DNA of 64,000 nt from Saprospiraceae bacterium (lineage in GTDB: Bacteria > Bacteroidota > Bacteroidia > Chitinophagales > Saprospiraceae). Shown here in pieces: positions 36,992 to 46,092 of the stretch. Within the stretch, counting starts at the first letter, position 1, and every line of letters starts with the position of its first letter. The stretch lies in the NCBI GenBank assembly GCA_027488135.1, contig JAIYCH010000014.1, forward strand, positions 1-64,000, in the 5' to 3' direction. Below the pieces are notes generated by a model. That model saw only the letters and a list, made by a program, of their open reading frames with translations. It ran no database searches and had not been told where the DNA came from. Both the position numbers and the translations under genes were made by a program.

Positions 36992-37122
36992 TCAATTTTT
37001 TTCCGAATATAGGTCGATTTTTTCATTTTAAAATATCCATTTCCCAAAATTATTGTTAATAGTTTTACTATTTTGATTTTTATGTTTGTTTTCATAATAT
37101 TAAACAAATTAATTTTTGACTT

Positions 37123-37746
37123 GTGAATCGATTATTATTTTTCTTGACCTTGATGAGTTGTTTACATAGCAGTCATAAAGAATTGTTCGCGGGAAATATA
37201 CCTTTGGAGGGTTTATATCCCGGGTTTGTTTTAACACTAAATGGCTATCAACTTACAGGACAAATTGGTGACATTATGGAAATGAATGGGAATCATTCTG
37301 TCATTTTTATGAATGATTTTGGTTCCATATATAGTTATCACCCAAGGATGATCAGTGGTTTTTTTTTAAAAACAGAAACAAATTCATTGTTTTATGAAAG
37401 TAAGTACGACGGTAAAAATTGGTTGTATCTCCAACTCTTATTTCGAGAAAAAGGTGTTTCCCTTTATCAGATGCCAGTAGATAGAATCCAATGGATATAT
37501 GATAAAGGTATGTCAAGGCCTTTTTCTTATCCAGTGATAGAATATTTTCTGGATGTATCCAGCCTAGGTAATCCAATAAAATTGACAAGGGCAACTTACA
37601 GAAAAAAACTTTTGATGTTGTTTAAAAAAAGAAACCTCGATTTAGCTTCAAAAATAGGTAAACCAGGCTATCGATTTCAGAATTTGCCGGAAATAATCAG
37701 GCAATTCACACAAAGTTTACTTGACAAGGAAAAAATATTACTTTAG
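37123..37746 (+). CDS. Small secreted protein, unknown (207 aa)
   Basis: The start is a GTG, with a hydrophobic leader RLLFFLTLMSCLHSSHKELFAG. The body is beta-rich with the pattern GLYPGFVLTLNGYQLTGQIGDI followed by SYHPRMISGFFLKTETNSLFYESK. This pattern (a 'G-xx-L-NG-D/Q-xxxGxI' strand pair and a 'SYxPxxIxGF' turn) recurs in many Bacteroidota exported proteins of unknown function. The C-terminal 60 residues are basic and helical. Cys12 lies in an imperfect lipobox (LMSC), so it could be a lipoprotein. It stands alone between a divergent and a convergent gene. Function unknown. Confidence 0.7.
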   Translation: MNRLLFFLTLMSCLHSSHKELFAGNIPLEGLYPGFVLTLNGYQLTGQIGDIMEMNGNHSVIFMNDFGSIYSYHPRMISGFFLKTETNSLFYESKYDGKNWLYLQLLFREKGVSLYQMPVDRIQWIYDKGMSRPFSYPVIEYFLDVSSLGNPIKLTRATYRKKLLMLFKKRNLDLASKIGKPGYRFQNLPEIIRQFTQSLLDKEKILL

Positions 37747-37753
37747 TAATGAA

Positions 37754-38932
37754 TTACATTGGGTCTTCACTGGTTTCCTGGTAAAATGTTACATCTGTAT
37801 GTATAAAATGTAGTAGAATGGCCACGGCAAAAGGATTATTTCCTTTCCCAATACCACAATTTTGAACAAGATCCTTTTGAGGTAAATAGTGCAGATAATA
37901 ACCATATTCTGAAACTAGTGCGATAGTATCTTTTTTAATTTGTTCTGCAAAATCGATTAAATCAAATCTGGATAATCCTTGAAAAATCAGCCAGTTCATC
38001 AATAATGACATAGCCCCTCTGCCGGGTTTTTCTACTTGAGTAACGTCGGCATATAGAGAATTTGAGGCTAGTTTATAAAAGTCAGGTTTTTCAAAATTTA
38101 AACGCAAAGCACCTAGCATTGCCTCCGCCTGTTCCTGAACGGGTATTCCAGCCAATAGAGGCAGTAAGCCGCCAATGGAGCCTGAGAGAGGGAGTTCTTT
38201 AGTAATTAAATCATACCCGCGATAGATACCATATTCCTCGTCCCACAGTTGTTCATTCATACTGTAAAGGGCCAGTTCATTCCACTGAATGATCTCGCTC
38301 ACATTTTTTCTGATGAATTTTCCCATAGCTATTAAGGCCTCATTGGACCAACAAAGTAGGGTGTTGACTACAGGATCTTTCATAGCCCATTCTTTTTCAG
38401 GCTTTTGAGAGGAAGTCAGAAGGTCTTTTTGTTTGTTGAAAAGGGCTGTTGAAAGATCATCCTCTATTGATTGCGTTCTTTTTTTCCATGCATTTAGGGA
38501 TTCATCCCAGGCACATGAGGTTGGCAGAAGGGATTCAATGGGGTGAACAATGGAAACAAGACCATCTTCCTCGATATCTCTGTGCTCGTACCAATACAGG
38601 TGAGATTGAACTAATTTTTCATAATACTTCTTAACGAGCTTCCGACCTATTTTTTTATCCTCAATCTCTTGAACATATTGCCAAATGATTCCAGCATGAA
38701 GGGGAACCTGGATAAAAGGGGTTTCTATACCTTTTATAAATAAGGCCATTCGCCCATCCTCCTTTTGACTTTCAAATAAGGAATCTAATATGATTTCCGC
38801 TTTTTCTAAAGAGAGTTTGGAGCCGCCAAGTAAATAGAAATAAGGGGAGAAATAAGCCTCCGTTTTAAAAATATGTAGTTGATCATCTGTTAGTTCAATG
38901 GAAGATTGAAACAATTTGCCTGCTGCGTTCAT
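37754..38932 (-). CDS. GH63/trehalase-like (alpha/alpha)6 glycosidase domain protein
   Basis: The 392-residue cytoplasmic protein is built of helices typical of the MGH1-like (GH63, GH37) alpha/alpha toroid. Recognisable blocks are IQVPLHAGIIWQYV near residue 75, YWYEHRDIEEDGLVSIVHPIESLLPTSCAWD near 113, and LWDEEYGIYRGYDL near 230, followed by a G-rich PLSGSIGGLLPLL. In GH63 enzymes the acid and base residues are Asp and Glu in the second block and near the C-terminus; an acidic candidate is the Asp of CAWDES. It may hydrolyse a mannosylglycerate- or glucosylglycerate-type solute, as some relatives do, but this is not shown. No other sugar enzyme is directly linked. Confidence 0.75.
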   Translation of the reverse strand: MNAAGKLFQSSIELTDDQLHIFKTEAYFSPYFYLLGGSKLSLEKAEIILDSLFESQKEDGRMALFIKGIETPFIQVPLHAGIIWQYVQEIEDKKIGRKLVKKYYEKLVQSHLYWYEHRDIEEDGLVSIVHPIESLLPTSCAWDESLNAWKKRTQSIEDDLSTALFNKQKDLLTSSQKPEKEWAMKDPVVNTLLCWSNEALIAMGKFIRKNVSEIIQWNELALYSMNEQLWDEEYGIYRGYDLITKELPLSGSIGGLLPLLAGIPVQEQAEAMLGALRLNFEKPDFYKLASNSLYADVTQVEKPGRGAMSLLMNWLIFQGLSRFDLIDFAEQIKKDTIALVSEYGYYLHYLPQKDLVQNCGIGKGNNPFAVAILLHFIHTDVTFYQETSEDPM

Positions 38933-39063
38933 ACATCTGTTTTCTTCATAGTATCCTAAAAACCCAAAGATATTGATTATTTTTTTAATATAATCAAAAT
39001 ATTTATATTTTATATTTGCTAATTAGTTATTTTTATGCTATTTAGGTTGTAAAATTATATGAT

Positions 39064-40059
39064 ATGGTTCCGATTCGCTGGGGGATTATTGCTCCGGGAA
39101 GGATAGCAAATAAATTTGCTTCCGATTTTTCATTGATTCATAATCATGCTATTACCTCTGTTGCCAGTACCAATATTGAGCGTGCCAGGGTATTTGCAGA
39201 TAAATATAAGCTGTCCTCATTTTATGGAGACTACAGGGAGATGTTGGCAAAGGAAAAGCTCGATATTGTATATATCGCTTCGCCTCATTCCTTTCATTTT
39301 GAGCAGGCAAAAATGTGCCTCAATATGGGGGTTTCTGTTCTTTGTGAAAAGCCGGCAACCATTCATTCGGGGCAGTTAAAATACCTGTTATCTTTGGCAG
39401 CTGAAAAGGGATTATTCTTTATGGAGGCCCTTTGGACCGTATTTCTTCCTATTTATACCCAAATTTTTGAACGGATAAATAATGGCGATATTGGAACCAT
39501 TATTAGCGTGAAAGCTGATTTTGGCTTTCAAATGCCTTTCGATCCGGATAGCCGGCTTTTTAATCCTTCTTTAGGTGGTGGTAGTCTTTTGGATATTGGG
39601 ATTTATCCTCTCTTATTAGCTACTTTATGCCTTGGGTATCCAGAAGAAATTAAAGCATTGGCCACATTGACTGAACTACAGGTTGATGATGAAATCGTGG
39701 CTATTTTAAAGTATAAAAAGAAGGGCTTAGCTCAAATTCAATCTACCATACGTGCAAATACCAGAACAGAGGCCTTTATTTTCGGCGAAAATGGAAGTAT
39801 TTGGGTGCCTAACAGATGGATAGACAGCCAAAAATTTTATGTGTTAAAATTAGACGGGCAAGTAGATTTAATTCATTCCCCATGGAAGGGTTTTGGTTAC
39901 CAATTCCAGATTTTAGCCGTTGAAAAATGCTTAGCAAAAGGTCTTTCGGAAAGCCCTTTGGTACCACATTCCCTAAGTCTTCAACTGATGAATCAAATGG
40001 ATGAAATAAGAAAGCAAACGGGAATTATCTATCCCGAAGATGCATTCATTTACGAATAA
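39064..40059 (+). CDS. Gfo/Idh/MocA-family oxidoreductase
   Basis: The 331-residue protein has the N-terminal Rossmann domain VPIRWGIIAPGRIANKFASDF, the family motif CEKPATIHSGQL near residue 96 with the catalytic-type Lys, and a C-terminal alpha/beta domain containing GGGSLLDIGIYPLLLA near 175, which matches the trans-1,2-dihydrobenzene-1,2-diol dehydrogenase subgroup. It probably oxidises a sugar or sugar alcohol with NAD(P). The Ala replacing the third Gly-type residue in GIIAPGRIA is common in this subgroup. It is divergent from the glycosidase-like gene with a 131-base gap and could share regulation with it. Confidence 0.92.
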   Translation: MVPIRWGIIAPGRIANKFASDFSLIHNHAITSVASTNIERARVFADKYKLSSFYGDYREMLAKEKLDIVYIASPHSFHFEQAKMCLNMGVSVLCEKPATIHSGQLKYLLSLAAEKGLFFMEALWTVFLPIYTQIFERINNGDIGTIISVKADFGFQMPFDPDSRLFNPSLGGGSLLDIGIYPLLLATLCLGYPEEIKALATLTELQVDDEIVAILKYKKKGLAQIQSTIRANTRTEAFIFGENGSIWVPNRWIDSQKFYVLKLDGQVDLIHSPWKGFGYQFQILAVEKCLAKGLSESPLVPHSLSLQLMNQMDEIRKQTGIIYPEDAFIYE

Positions 40060-40073
40060 TTCTCTTTACCTTT

Positions 40074-41117
40074 TTACCACAATTCGTTGGCTAATAGTAT
40101 TTTATTATTTTGATCTCGAATTTCAAATGTTACAGTGGGTTTGTTCCAGTCTATGTGGAGTAATCCGAAATTTAAACTGACAATTAATTTTCCAACTCGG
40201 TGTTTATTGGGCTCTTCCCTGTATTCCCCCCAGGTATGGGTCAGTCCGCTACTGGTAATTTCGGGCAAATTAAGATCTTCAGTCTTTATTCTGCTATATT
40301 CTGCGATGTGTCTGTCCCCACTTAAAATAAGCGGATTCTTCGGGTTTGTTTCAGTTATCAAATCTAACAAACGTTTTCTTGCTTTGGGGAAATTAGCCCA
40401 TTTTTCAAACCCTTGTTCCTCGGAGATAACCTGAATACCATTCGCAATAATGTGAACATCAGCTTCACTGTTGGTTAACTCCTTTTTTAACCAGGCCCAT
40501 TGCTCCTCACCTAAAATATCACCTGTTTGATTTATTTCATATCTTTTTCCTTCCATCTTACTTGGTTCCAAAGCATCGCGAAAATATCTGGAGTCAACTA
40601 ACAGGAGTTTTATTTTTTGCCCTTTCGGCCCAAAGGTATAGGATTGATAAGCGCCCTCATAGTTCCAGACAGGTGCGTCTCTCGGTACATCCAGAAAATC
40701 GAGCATTAACTTTTTACTTTCACGCCGGTAAGGATATTCCTTGCCCCCATCATTTACTCCGTAGTCATGGTCATCCCAAATACCCGTTATCTGGGTTTTT
40801 TTTCTCAAATCACGATAATTTTTTCCATTTTTTTGCTTTGTGTATTTATCATGCAAGACCTTCATATCGTAACTGTCACCGTAGATATTGTCTCCTGTCC
40901 AGATCCATAGATCGGGTTGATTTTGTGCAATAGCCTTCCAAATATCCTGAGGAAGATCTTCGCGGTTACAAGAACCAAAGGCAATGGTTGTAATGGGGCG
41001 TTTGGTGTTCCATTTTTGACCTTCAAAAAGAGTCTCCTTGTCTGAAGCTGTTTTTTTTGACATTTGGCAGCCTGATAGAAACACAAAAGTGAACAGAAGG
41101 AAATACAGCGTTTTCAT
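40074..41117 (-). CDS. PhoD-like metallophosphatase lipoprotein
   Basis: This exported phosphodiesterase/alkaline phosphatase of the PhoD family is anchored as a lipoprotein (lipobox FLSGC, residues 15-19). Metal-binding blocks of the calcineurin-like core are present in order: IAFGSCNREDLPQDIW near residue 45, WIWTGDNIYGDSYDM near 70, IWDDHDYGVNDGG near 113, IANGIQVISEE near 222 and LSGDRHIAEYSRI near 265. PhoD enzymes typically use Fe and Ca to release phosphate from diesters such as teichoic acids or phospholipid headgroups. An upstream TTG or ATG at 41144 would add nine residues and spoil the signal, so the ATG at 41117 is chosen. It fits the phosphate theme of the operon at 54.7 kb but is not close to it. 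Confidence 0.9.
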   Translation of the reverse strand: MKTLYFLLFTFVFLSGCQMSKKTASDKETLFEGQKWNTKRPITTIAFGSCNREDLPQDIWKAIAQNQPDLWIWTGDNIYGDSYDMKVLHDKYTKQKNGKNYRDLRKKTQITGIWDDHDYGVNDGGKEYPYRRESKKLMLDFLDVPRDAPVWNYEGAYQSYTFGPKGQKIKLLLVDSRYFRDALEPSKMEGKRYEINQTGDILGEEQWAWLKKELTNSEADVHIIANGIQVISEEQGFEKWANFPKARKRLLDLITETNPKNPLILSGDRHIAEYSRIKTEDLNLPEITSSGLTHTWGEYREEPNKHRVGKLIVSLNFGLLHIDWNKPTVTFEIRDQNNKILLANELW

Positions 41118-41517
41118 GCAGGAATGTTTTATCAAAGATAGCATTAAATGTAGTCAAAGATTGGAATTTTACCCTAAATTCGGATTTTATTGCATTTTTT
41201 TATGACAAAATTTAAATGCTTATAATAATTAATTTTACTATTATAATTATGTAAAATTAATTTAATTAAAAATTTAATTCCGATTTTAAGCATAAAGTAT
41301 GGCATAGGAGGACAATTATTTTTAAAAGATTCTTGTTAGCCTTCGTAAATATGTATGTAAAGACAGGCTGATAAAGCTCATCTAAAAAGGAATTTAAGTT
41401 GCATAGAACTTTTAAAAAAGGTAAATTTACGTATCGATTTGCCCTTTCCTTTATATACCAATTTTAAAAACTTTTACTAAACCTTTCACCTCATCAGGAA
41501 ATGGGCTTATCATAATT
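41118..41517. other. Non-coding gap upstream of gltB
   Basis: About 400 AT-rich bases separate the divergent PhoD-like gene and gltB. I see no RNA gene and no exact TTTG/TANNTTTG promoter pair. An imperfect inverted repeat, AAAGGTAAAT near 41417 with ATTTGCCCTTT near 41436, lies about 75 bases before the gltB start and could be a regulatory hairpin. A Shine-Dalgarno-like TAGGAGGAC at 41305 has no matching gene. Confidence 0.4.
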
Positions 41518-44500
41518 ATGGAAAATAGCAAAATTAAACCTATCATTTCAAAAGGCCTTTATACGCCGCAATTGGAAAGTGATGCCTGTGGTACCGGACT
41601 TATCGCCAATCTTAAAGGAAATAAGTCTCATGAATTAATAGATCAGGCCTTACAAATGCTTGAAAACATGGAGCATAGGGGTGCTTGTGGTTGTGAACCA
41701 AATACAGGAGATGGTGCAGGCATTTTAATACAAATCCCTCATTTGTTTTTTCAGCATAAAGCAAAAGAACTTGGTTTCATCCTACCTGACGCAGGGTTAT
41801 ATGGCGTGGGTATGATTTTTTTTCCTACGGATCGTGTTTTGAGGGATCAATGTCGCGTTCTTTTAAATGATTATATCGATGAATGTGATTTTGAATTAAT
41901 TGGTTATCGCGATGTACCAACCCAAAATGAATCGCTCGGTGATTCTGCCTTAAAGGTAGAACCTAAAATTGAACAGGTATTCGTAAAACCTAAATCTCCT
42001 TTGGATAAAAAGACTTTGGAGAGAAAGTTGTATATTCTAAGAAAATTTGCTACTCATAATATTTATCATACTTACCCTCAGGCTAAAGATCATTTTTATG
42101 TTCTCTCCTTTTCTTACAAAACCATTATTTACAAAGGTCAGCTAACTACTTATCAATTAAAACCTTACTTTCTCGATTTGCAGGACGAACTTTGCACCTC
42201 GGCCATTGCCCTTATACATTCCAGATTTTCTACGAACACCGTGCCTAAATGGAAATTAGCTCAGCCATTTCGGTATATAGCCCATAATGGTGAAATTAAT
42301 ACCATTACTGGCAATATAAACTGGTGGAGATCAAAGGAAAAAGAACTTGTTGCTGCTATTTTTACCCCAGAAGAACTGGAAAAACTTAAACCTATTTGTG
42401 GGGAAAGCTTATCCGATTCGGGCAATTTTGATAATGTTTTAGAGTATATTGTTCTTTCAGGATTCTCTCTGCCGCATGCTTTGATGATGATGATTCCGGA
42501 GGCCTGGGAAGAAGCCGATAGAATGAAAGACGAAAAAAGAGCCTTTTATGAGTATCACAGAACGCTCTCTGAACCCTGGGATGGTCCCGCTTCTATCTGT
42601 TTTACCGACGGTATTGTAGTAGGGGCTACGCTCGATAGAAATGGTTTACGCCCTTCCCGATACTGTTTGTTAGATGATAGCACGCTCATCGTTGCTTCTG
42701 AAGCGGGTGCTCTGCCTGTCGATCAGAGTAAGGTAGTGTTAAAAGGTAGATTGCAACCTGGAAAAATGCTTATCGCTGACTTAGATGAACACCGGGTCGT
42801 TGGCGATGAAGAATTGAAAAAAATAATATGTGAGCGTTTTCCTTATCGTCAGTGGTTAAATGACCACAAAATTAATCTGAAGGATCTGCCTCTCACTTCT
42901 TCTGTTTCTTATCAACAAGACGAAAAGACTTTATTGAGAAATCAACATTTGCATGGGTATTCAAAAGAAGACATCAGTGTTCTTATGTTGCCTATGATGG
43001 TTGACGGACAGGAGCCCCTGGGTTCTATGGGCATTGACACTCCGCTGGCTGTGCTTTCTCATCATTCTCAGCATTTGTCAAACTATTTTAAACAATTATT
43101 TGCTCAGGTAACCAATCCGCCAATAGATCCCATAAGGGAAAGGTCGGTGATGTCCATTTTTGCTATGTTGGGCGGTGCGCCAAATCACATGAATCTGACA
43201 CCGGAAAGAGCCAATTTTATACATTTGGAAAGCCCTATTCTTACCAATGCCGAGCTGGCAAAAATACGAGATATTTCTGTGGGTCCTTTTAAATCGGGCA
43301 TAGTTAATCTGGTTTTTAAAGCGGACGGACAGGCAGGACGATTAAAAGCGGCCATAGACCATATTTGTGCCGTGGCTGAAGATATGGTTAGAAATGGATT
43401 TACTATTCTGATTTTATCCGATAGAAATGCCGATGCTTTTCAAGCGCCCATTCCTTCACTGCTTGCCGTAGGTGCTATTCATCATCATCTGGTTAAGGAG
43501 GGCTTAAGGGGCTCAACTTCCCTAGTGTTAGAAGTCGGAGATACACGAGAGGTTCACCATTTTGCCACGCTTTTGGGCTATGGTGCATCGGCAATAAATC
43601 CATATTTATCTTTCGCTACCATAGCTGATTTATTAAATAAAGGGAGAGTAAAGATTGATTTGACGCTGGAGAAGGCGATATACACCTTTAAAAAATCAAT
43701 TGATAAAGGCATCTTGAAAATCATGTCTAAAATTGGTATTTCTACCCTCCAGTCGTATCAGGGCGCGCAAATATTTGAAGCACTCGGATTAGCCACAGAG
43801 GTCGTCGATAAATGTTTCAAAGGGACTATCTCCAGGATTGAAGGTATTGGATTTGATGGTATTGCGCAGGAAATTCTGGAGCGCCAGCACAGAGCTTATC
43901 CTACCCAAGGTGGCCATGACACTCAATTAGACGTTGGAGGCATTTATCAGTGGAAAGTTAAAGGGGAGGCCCATCTTTTTAATCCGCAATCTATCCATTA
44001 TTTGCAAATTGCTGCCAGAAATAATGATCAGGCAGCCTATAATAAATACGCAGAAGTAATAAATGAACAGAGCGTTCAAGCGTTAACTTTAAGAGGATTA
44101 CTCACTTTTCGACGGGGTACGCCTATCCCATTAGAGGAGGTGGAACCTGTTGAAAATATTCTAAAAAGATTTGCCACCGGTGCCATGTCTTTCGGTTCCA
44201 TTTCTCACGAGGCGCACGCAACGCTCGCTATTGCGATGAATAGAATAGGGGGGAAAAGTAATTCCGGCGAAGGAGGCGAGGATGAAATCCGTTTTCAACC
44301 AAAAGAGAATGGCGATTGGGAGCGTTCCGCTATAAAACAAGTGGCGTCGGGTCGATTTGGTGTGACAAGTTATTATTTGGCAAATGCTGATGAATTGCAA
44401 ATTAAAATGGCTCAAGGGGCTAAACCTGGTGAAGGGGGACAGTTGCCTGGTCATAAAGTCGATGACTGGATTGGTAGAGTAAGACATTCAACGCCTGGCG

Positions 44501-46068
44501 TTGGCCTTATTTCCCCACCTCCTCATCATGATATCTATTCTATTGAGGATTTGGCTCAATTGATTTTTGATTTGAAAAATGCAAATCCTTCAGCAAGAAT
44601 TAATGTTAAACTGGTGTCAAAAGCTGGCGTAGGTATCATTGCCTCTGGCGTGGCTAAAGCGCATGCCGATGCGATACTCATTTCAGGGCATGACGGTGGT
44701 ACAGGTGCTTCTCCTCTAACCTCCGTAAGGCATGCCGGCCTTCCATGGGAACTTGGCCTGGCCGAATCTCACCAGACTTTAGTGAAAAATAAACTGAGAG
44801 ATAGGGTAGTGCTTCAAACCGATGGTCAATTGCGGACAGGAAGGGATATTGTTATGGCTACGCTTTTAGGTGCTGAAGAGTGGGGGGTAGCCACGGCTGC
44901 CTTAGTGGTGGAAGGTTGTATTTTAATGCGGAAATGTCATGTAAATACCTGCCCCGTTGGCATTGCTACCCAAGATCCTGAACTCAGAAGCAGATTTACC
45001 GGAAAACCAGAACATGTTATTCAGTTTTTTCACTTCCTGGCCAATGATGTTCGCGAGATTATGGCTGAACTCGGATTTAGAACGATCAACGAAATGGTCG
45101 GGAAAGTAGAAATGCTGAAATTGAAAAAGGATATTCATCATTGGAAATATAAACACCTCGACCTAAGTCCTATTTTATATAAAGAACCTGCTGATGAATC
45201 AGTCGGTCAGTACAAAATGGTACCACAAGATCATGGTATGGCAAATGTCCTAGATCATGCCTTAATAAAAACAGCGCTGCCTGCCTTGGAAAATGTCCAG
45301 AAGGTACAGGCTACTTTTAACATTAGGAATATTGATAGAGCAACAGGGACCATGCTTTCGTACGAAATTTCAAAACGATTTAAAGCGGAAGGTTTGCCTG
45401 AAGGTACTATTCAATACACCTTTAATGGCTCGGCAGGTCAAAGTTTCGGTGCTTTTGCAGCAAAAGGTATTCACTTTAGACTGGAAGGGGAAGCCAATGA
45501 TTATTTTGGAAAGGGCTTGTCAGGGGGACGATTAATAGTAGTGCCTGCTAAAGAAGCTACCTTCATTGCACGCGACAATATCATTATTGGTAACGTCGCA
45601 TTTTATGGAGCGACTTCAGGAGAAGCTTATATAAATGGTTGTGCCGGCGAACGTTTTGGGGTTAGAAACTCAGGGGTCACTGCCGTGGTAGAGGGCATTG
45701 GTGACCATGGTTGTGAATATATGACGGGAGGTGTAGTCGTTGTGCTGGGTGAAACAGGCGAGAACTTTGCCGCTGGTATGAGCGGAGGTGTCGCCTACGT
45801 TTACGATAAAGAGGATACTTTTTCTTCCCGTTTGAATAGGGAAATGGTGGAACTTGAGGTGCTGGAAGATGACGATCTTGACATCTTAAAGCAACTGGTT
45901 CTTAATCATTATTTTTATACCAGATCTCCATTTGCTGGAGAACTCTTAGATCACTGGTCAACAGAAATGCTTCATTTTAATAAGGTTATGCCTGCTGATT
46001 ATAAAAAAGTGTTGTTGAATCGGAATAAAAAATTACAATTGTTAGTTACGCCGGTGAATGCCGGATAA
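41518..46068 (+). CDS. gltB: Glutamate synthase large subunit
   Basis: GltB takes ammonia from glutamine and makes two glutamates from glutamine and 2-oxoglutarate. The 1516-residue product has a class II amidotransferase domain whose nucleophile would be Cys24 (ESDACGTGLIANLKG), exposed after removal of a 23-residue propeptide. The central and FMN domains contain GAMSFGSISHEAHATLA near residue 888 and GHDGGTGASPLTSVRHAG near 1060. A 3Fe-4S cluster motif, CHVNTCPVGIATQ, is near 1141. The C-terminal beta-helix (GXXGXXXG) domain runs from about 1285 to 1480. Length equals the usual 1500-1530. It forms an operon with gltD, 24 bases downstream. Confidence 0.97.
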   Translation: MENSKIKPIISKGLYTPQLESDACGTGLIANLKGNKSHELIDQALQMLENMEHRGACGCEPNTGDGAGILIQIPHLFFQHKAKELGFILPDAGLYGVGMIFFPTDRVLRDQCRVLLNDYIDECDFELIGYRDVPTQNESLGDSALKVEPKIEQVFVKPKSPLDKKTLERKLYILRKFATHNIYHTYPQAKDHFYVLSFSYKTIIYKGQLTTYQLKPYFLDLQDELCTSAIALIHSRFSTNTVPKWKLAQPFRYIAHNGEINTITGNINWWRSKEKELVAAIFTPEELEKLKPICGESLSDSGNFDNVLEYIVLSGFSLPHALMMMIPEAWEEADRMKDEKRAFYEYHRTLSEPWDGPASICFTDGIVVGATLDRNGLRPSRYCLLDDSTLIVASEAGALPVDQSKVVLKGRLQPGKMLIADLDEHRVVGDEELKKIICERFPYRQWLNDHKINLKDLPLTSSVSYQQDEKTLLRNQHLHGYSKEDISVLMLPMMVDGQEPLGSMGIDTPLAVLSHHSQHLSNYFKQLFAQVTNPPIDPIRERSVMSIFAMLGGAPNHMNLTPERANFIHLESPILTNAELAKIRDISVGPFKSGIVNLVFKADGQAGRLKAAIDHICAVAEDMVRNGFTILILSDRNADAFQAPIPSLLAVGAIHHHLVKEGLRGSTSLVLEVGDTREVHHFATLLGYGASAINPYLSFATIADLLNKGRVKIDLTLEKAIYTFKKSIDKGILKIMSKIGISTLQSYQGAQIFEALGLATEVVDKCFKGTISRIEGIGFDGIAQEILERQHRAYPTQGGHDTQLDVGGIYQWKVKGEAHLFNPQSIHYLQIAARNNDQAAYNKYAEVINEQSVQALTLRGLLTFRRGTPIPLEEVEPVENILKRFATGAMSFGSISHEAHATLAIAMNRIGGKSNSGEGGEDEIRFQPKENGDWERSAIKQVASGRFGVTSYYLANADELQIKMAQGAKPGEGGQLPGHKVDDWIGRVRHSTPGVGLISPPPHHDIYSIEDLAQLIFDLKNANPSARINVKLVSKAGVGIIASGVAKAHADAILISGHDGGTGASPLTSVRHAGLPWELGLAESHQTLVKNKLRDRVVLQTDGQLRTGRDIVMATLLGAEEWGVATAALVVEGCILMRKCHVNTCPVGIATQDPELRSRFTGKPEHVIQFFHFLANDVREIMAELGFRTINEMVGKVEMLKLKKDIHHWKYKHLDLSPILYKEPADESVGQYKMVPQDHGMANVLDHALIKTALPALENVQKVQATFNIRNIDRATGTMLSYEISKRFKAEGLPEGTIQYTFNGSAGQSFGAFAAKGIHFRLEGEANDYFGKGLSGGRLIVVPAKEATFIARDNIIIGNVAFYGATSGEAYINGCAGERFGVRNSGVTAVVEGIGDHGCEYMTGGVVVVLGETGENFAAGMSGGVAYVYDKEDTFSSRLNREMVELEVLEDDDLDILKQLVLNHYFYTRSPFAGELLDHWSTEMLHFNKVMPADYKKVLLNRNKKLQLLVTPVNAG

Positions 46069-46092
46069 TAAAACTTTTATAAAGATAAGGTT

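Noticed and set aside
44161-44487. Minus-strand 108-residue frame inside gltB
   Set aside because: It lies fully inside the strongly conserved FMN domain of gltB and has no family resemblance.
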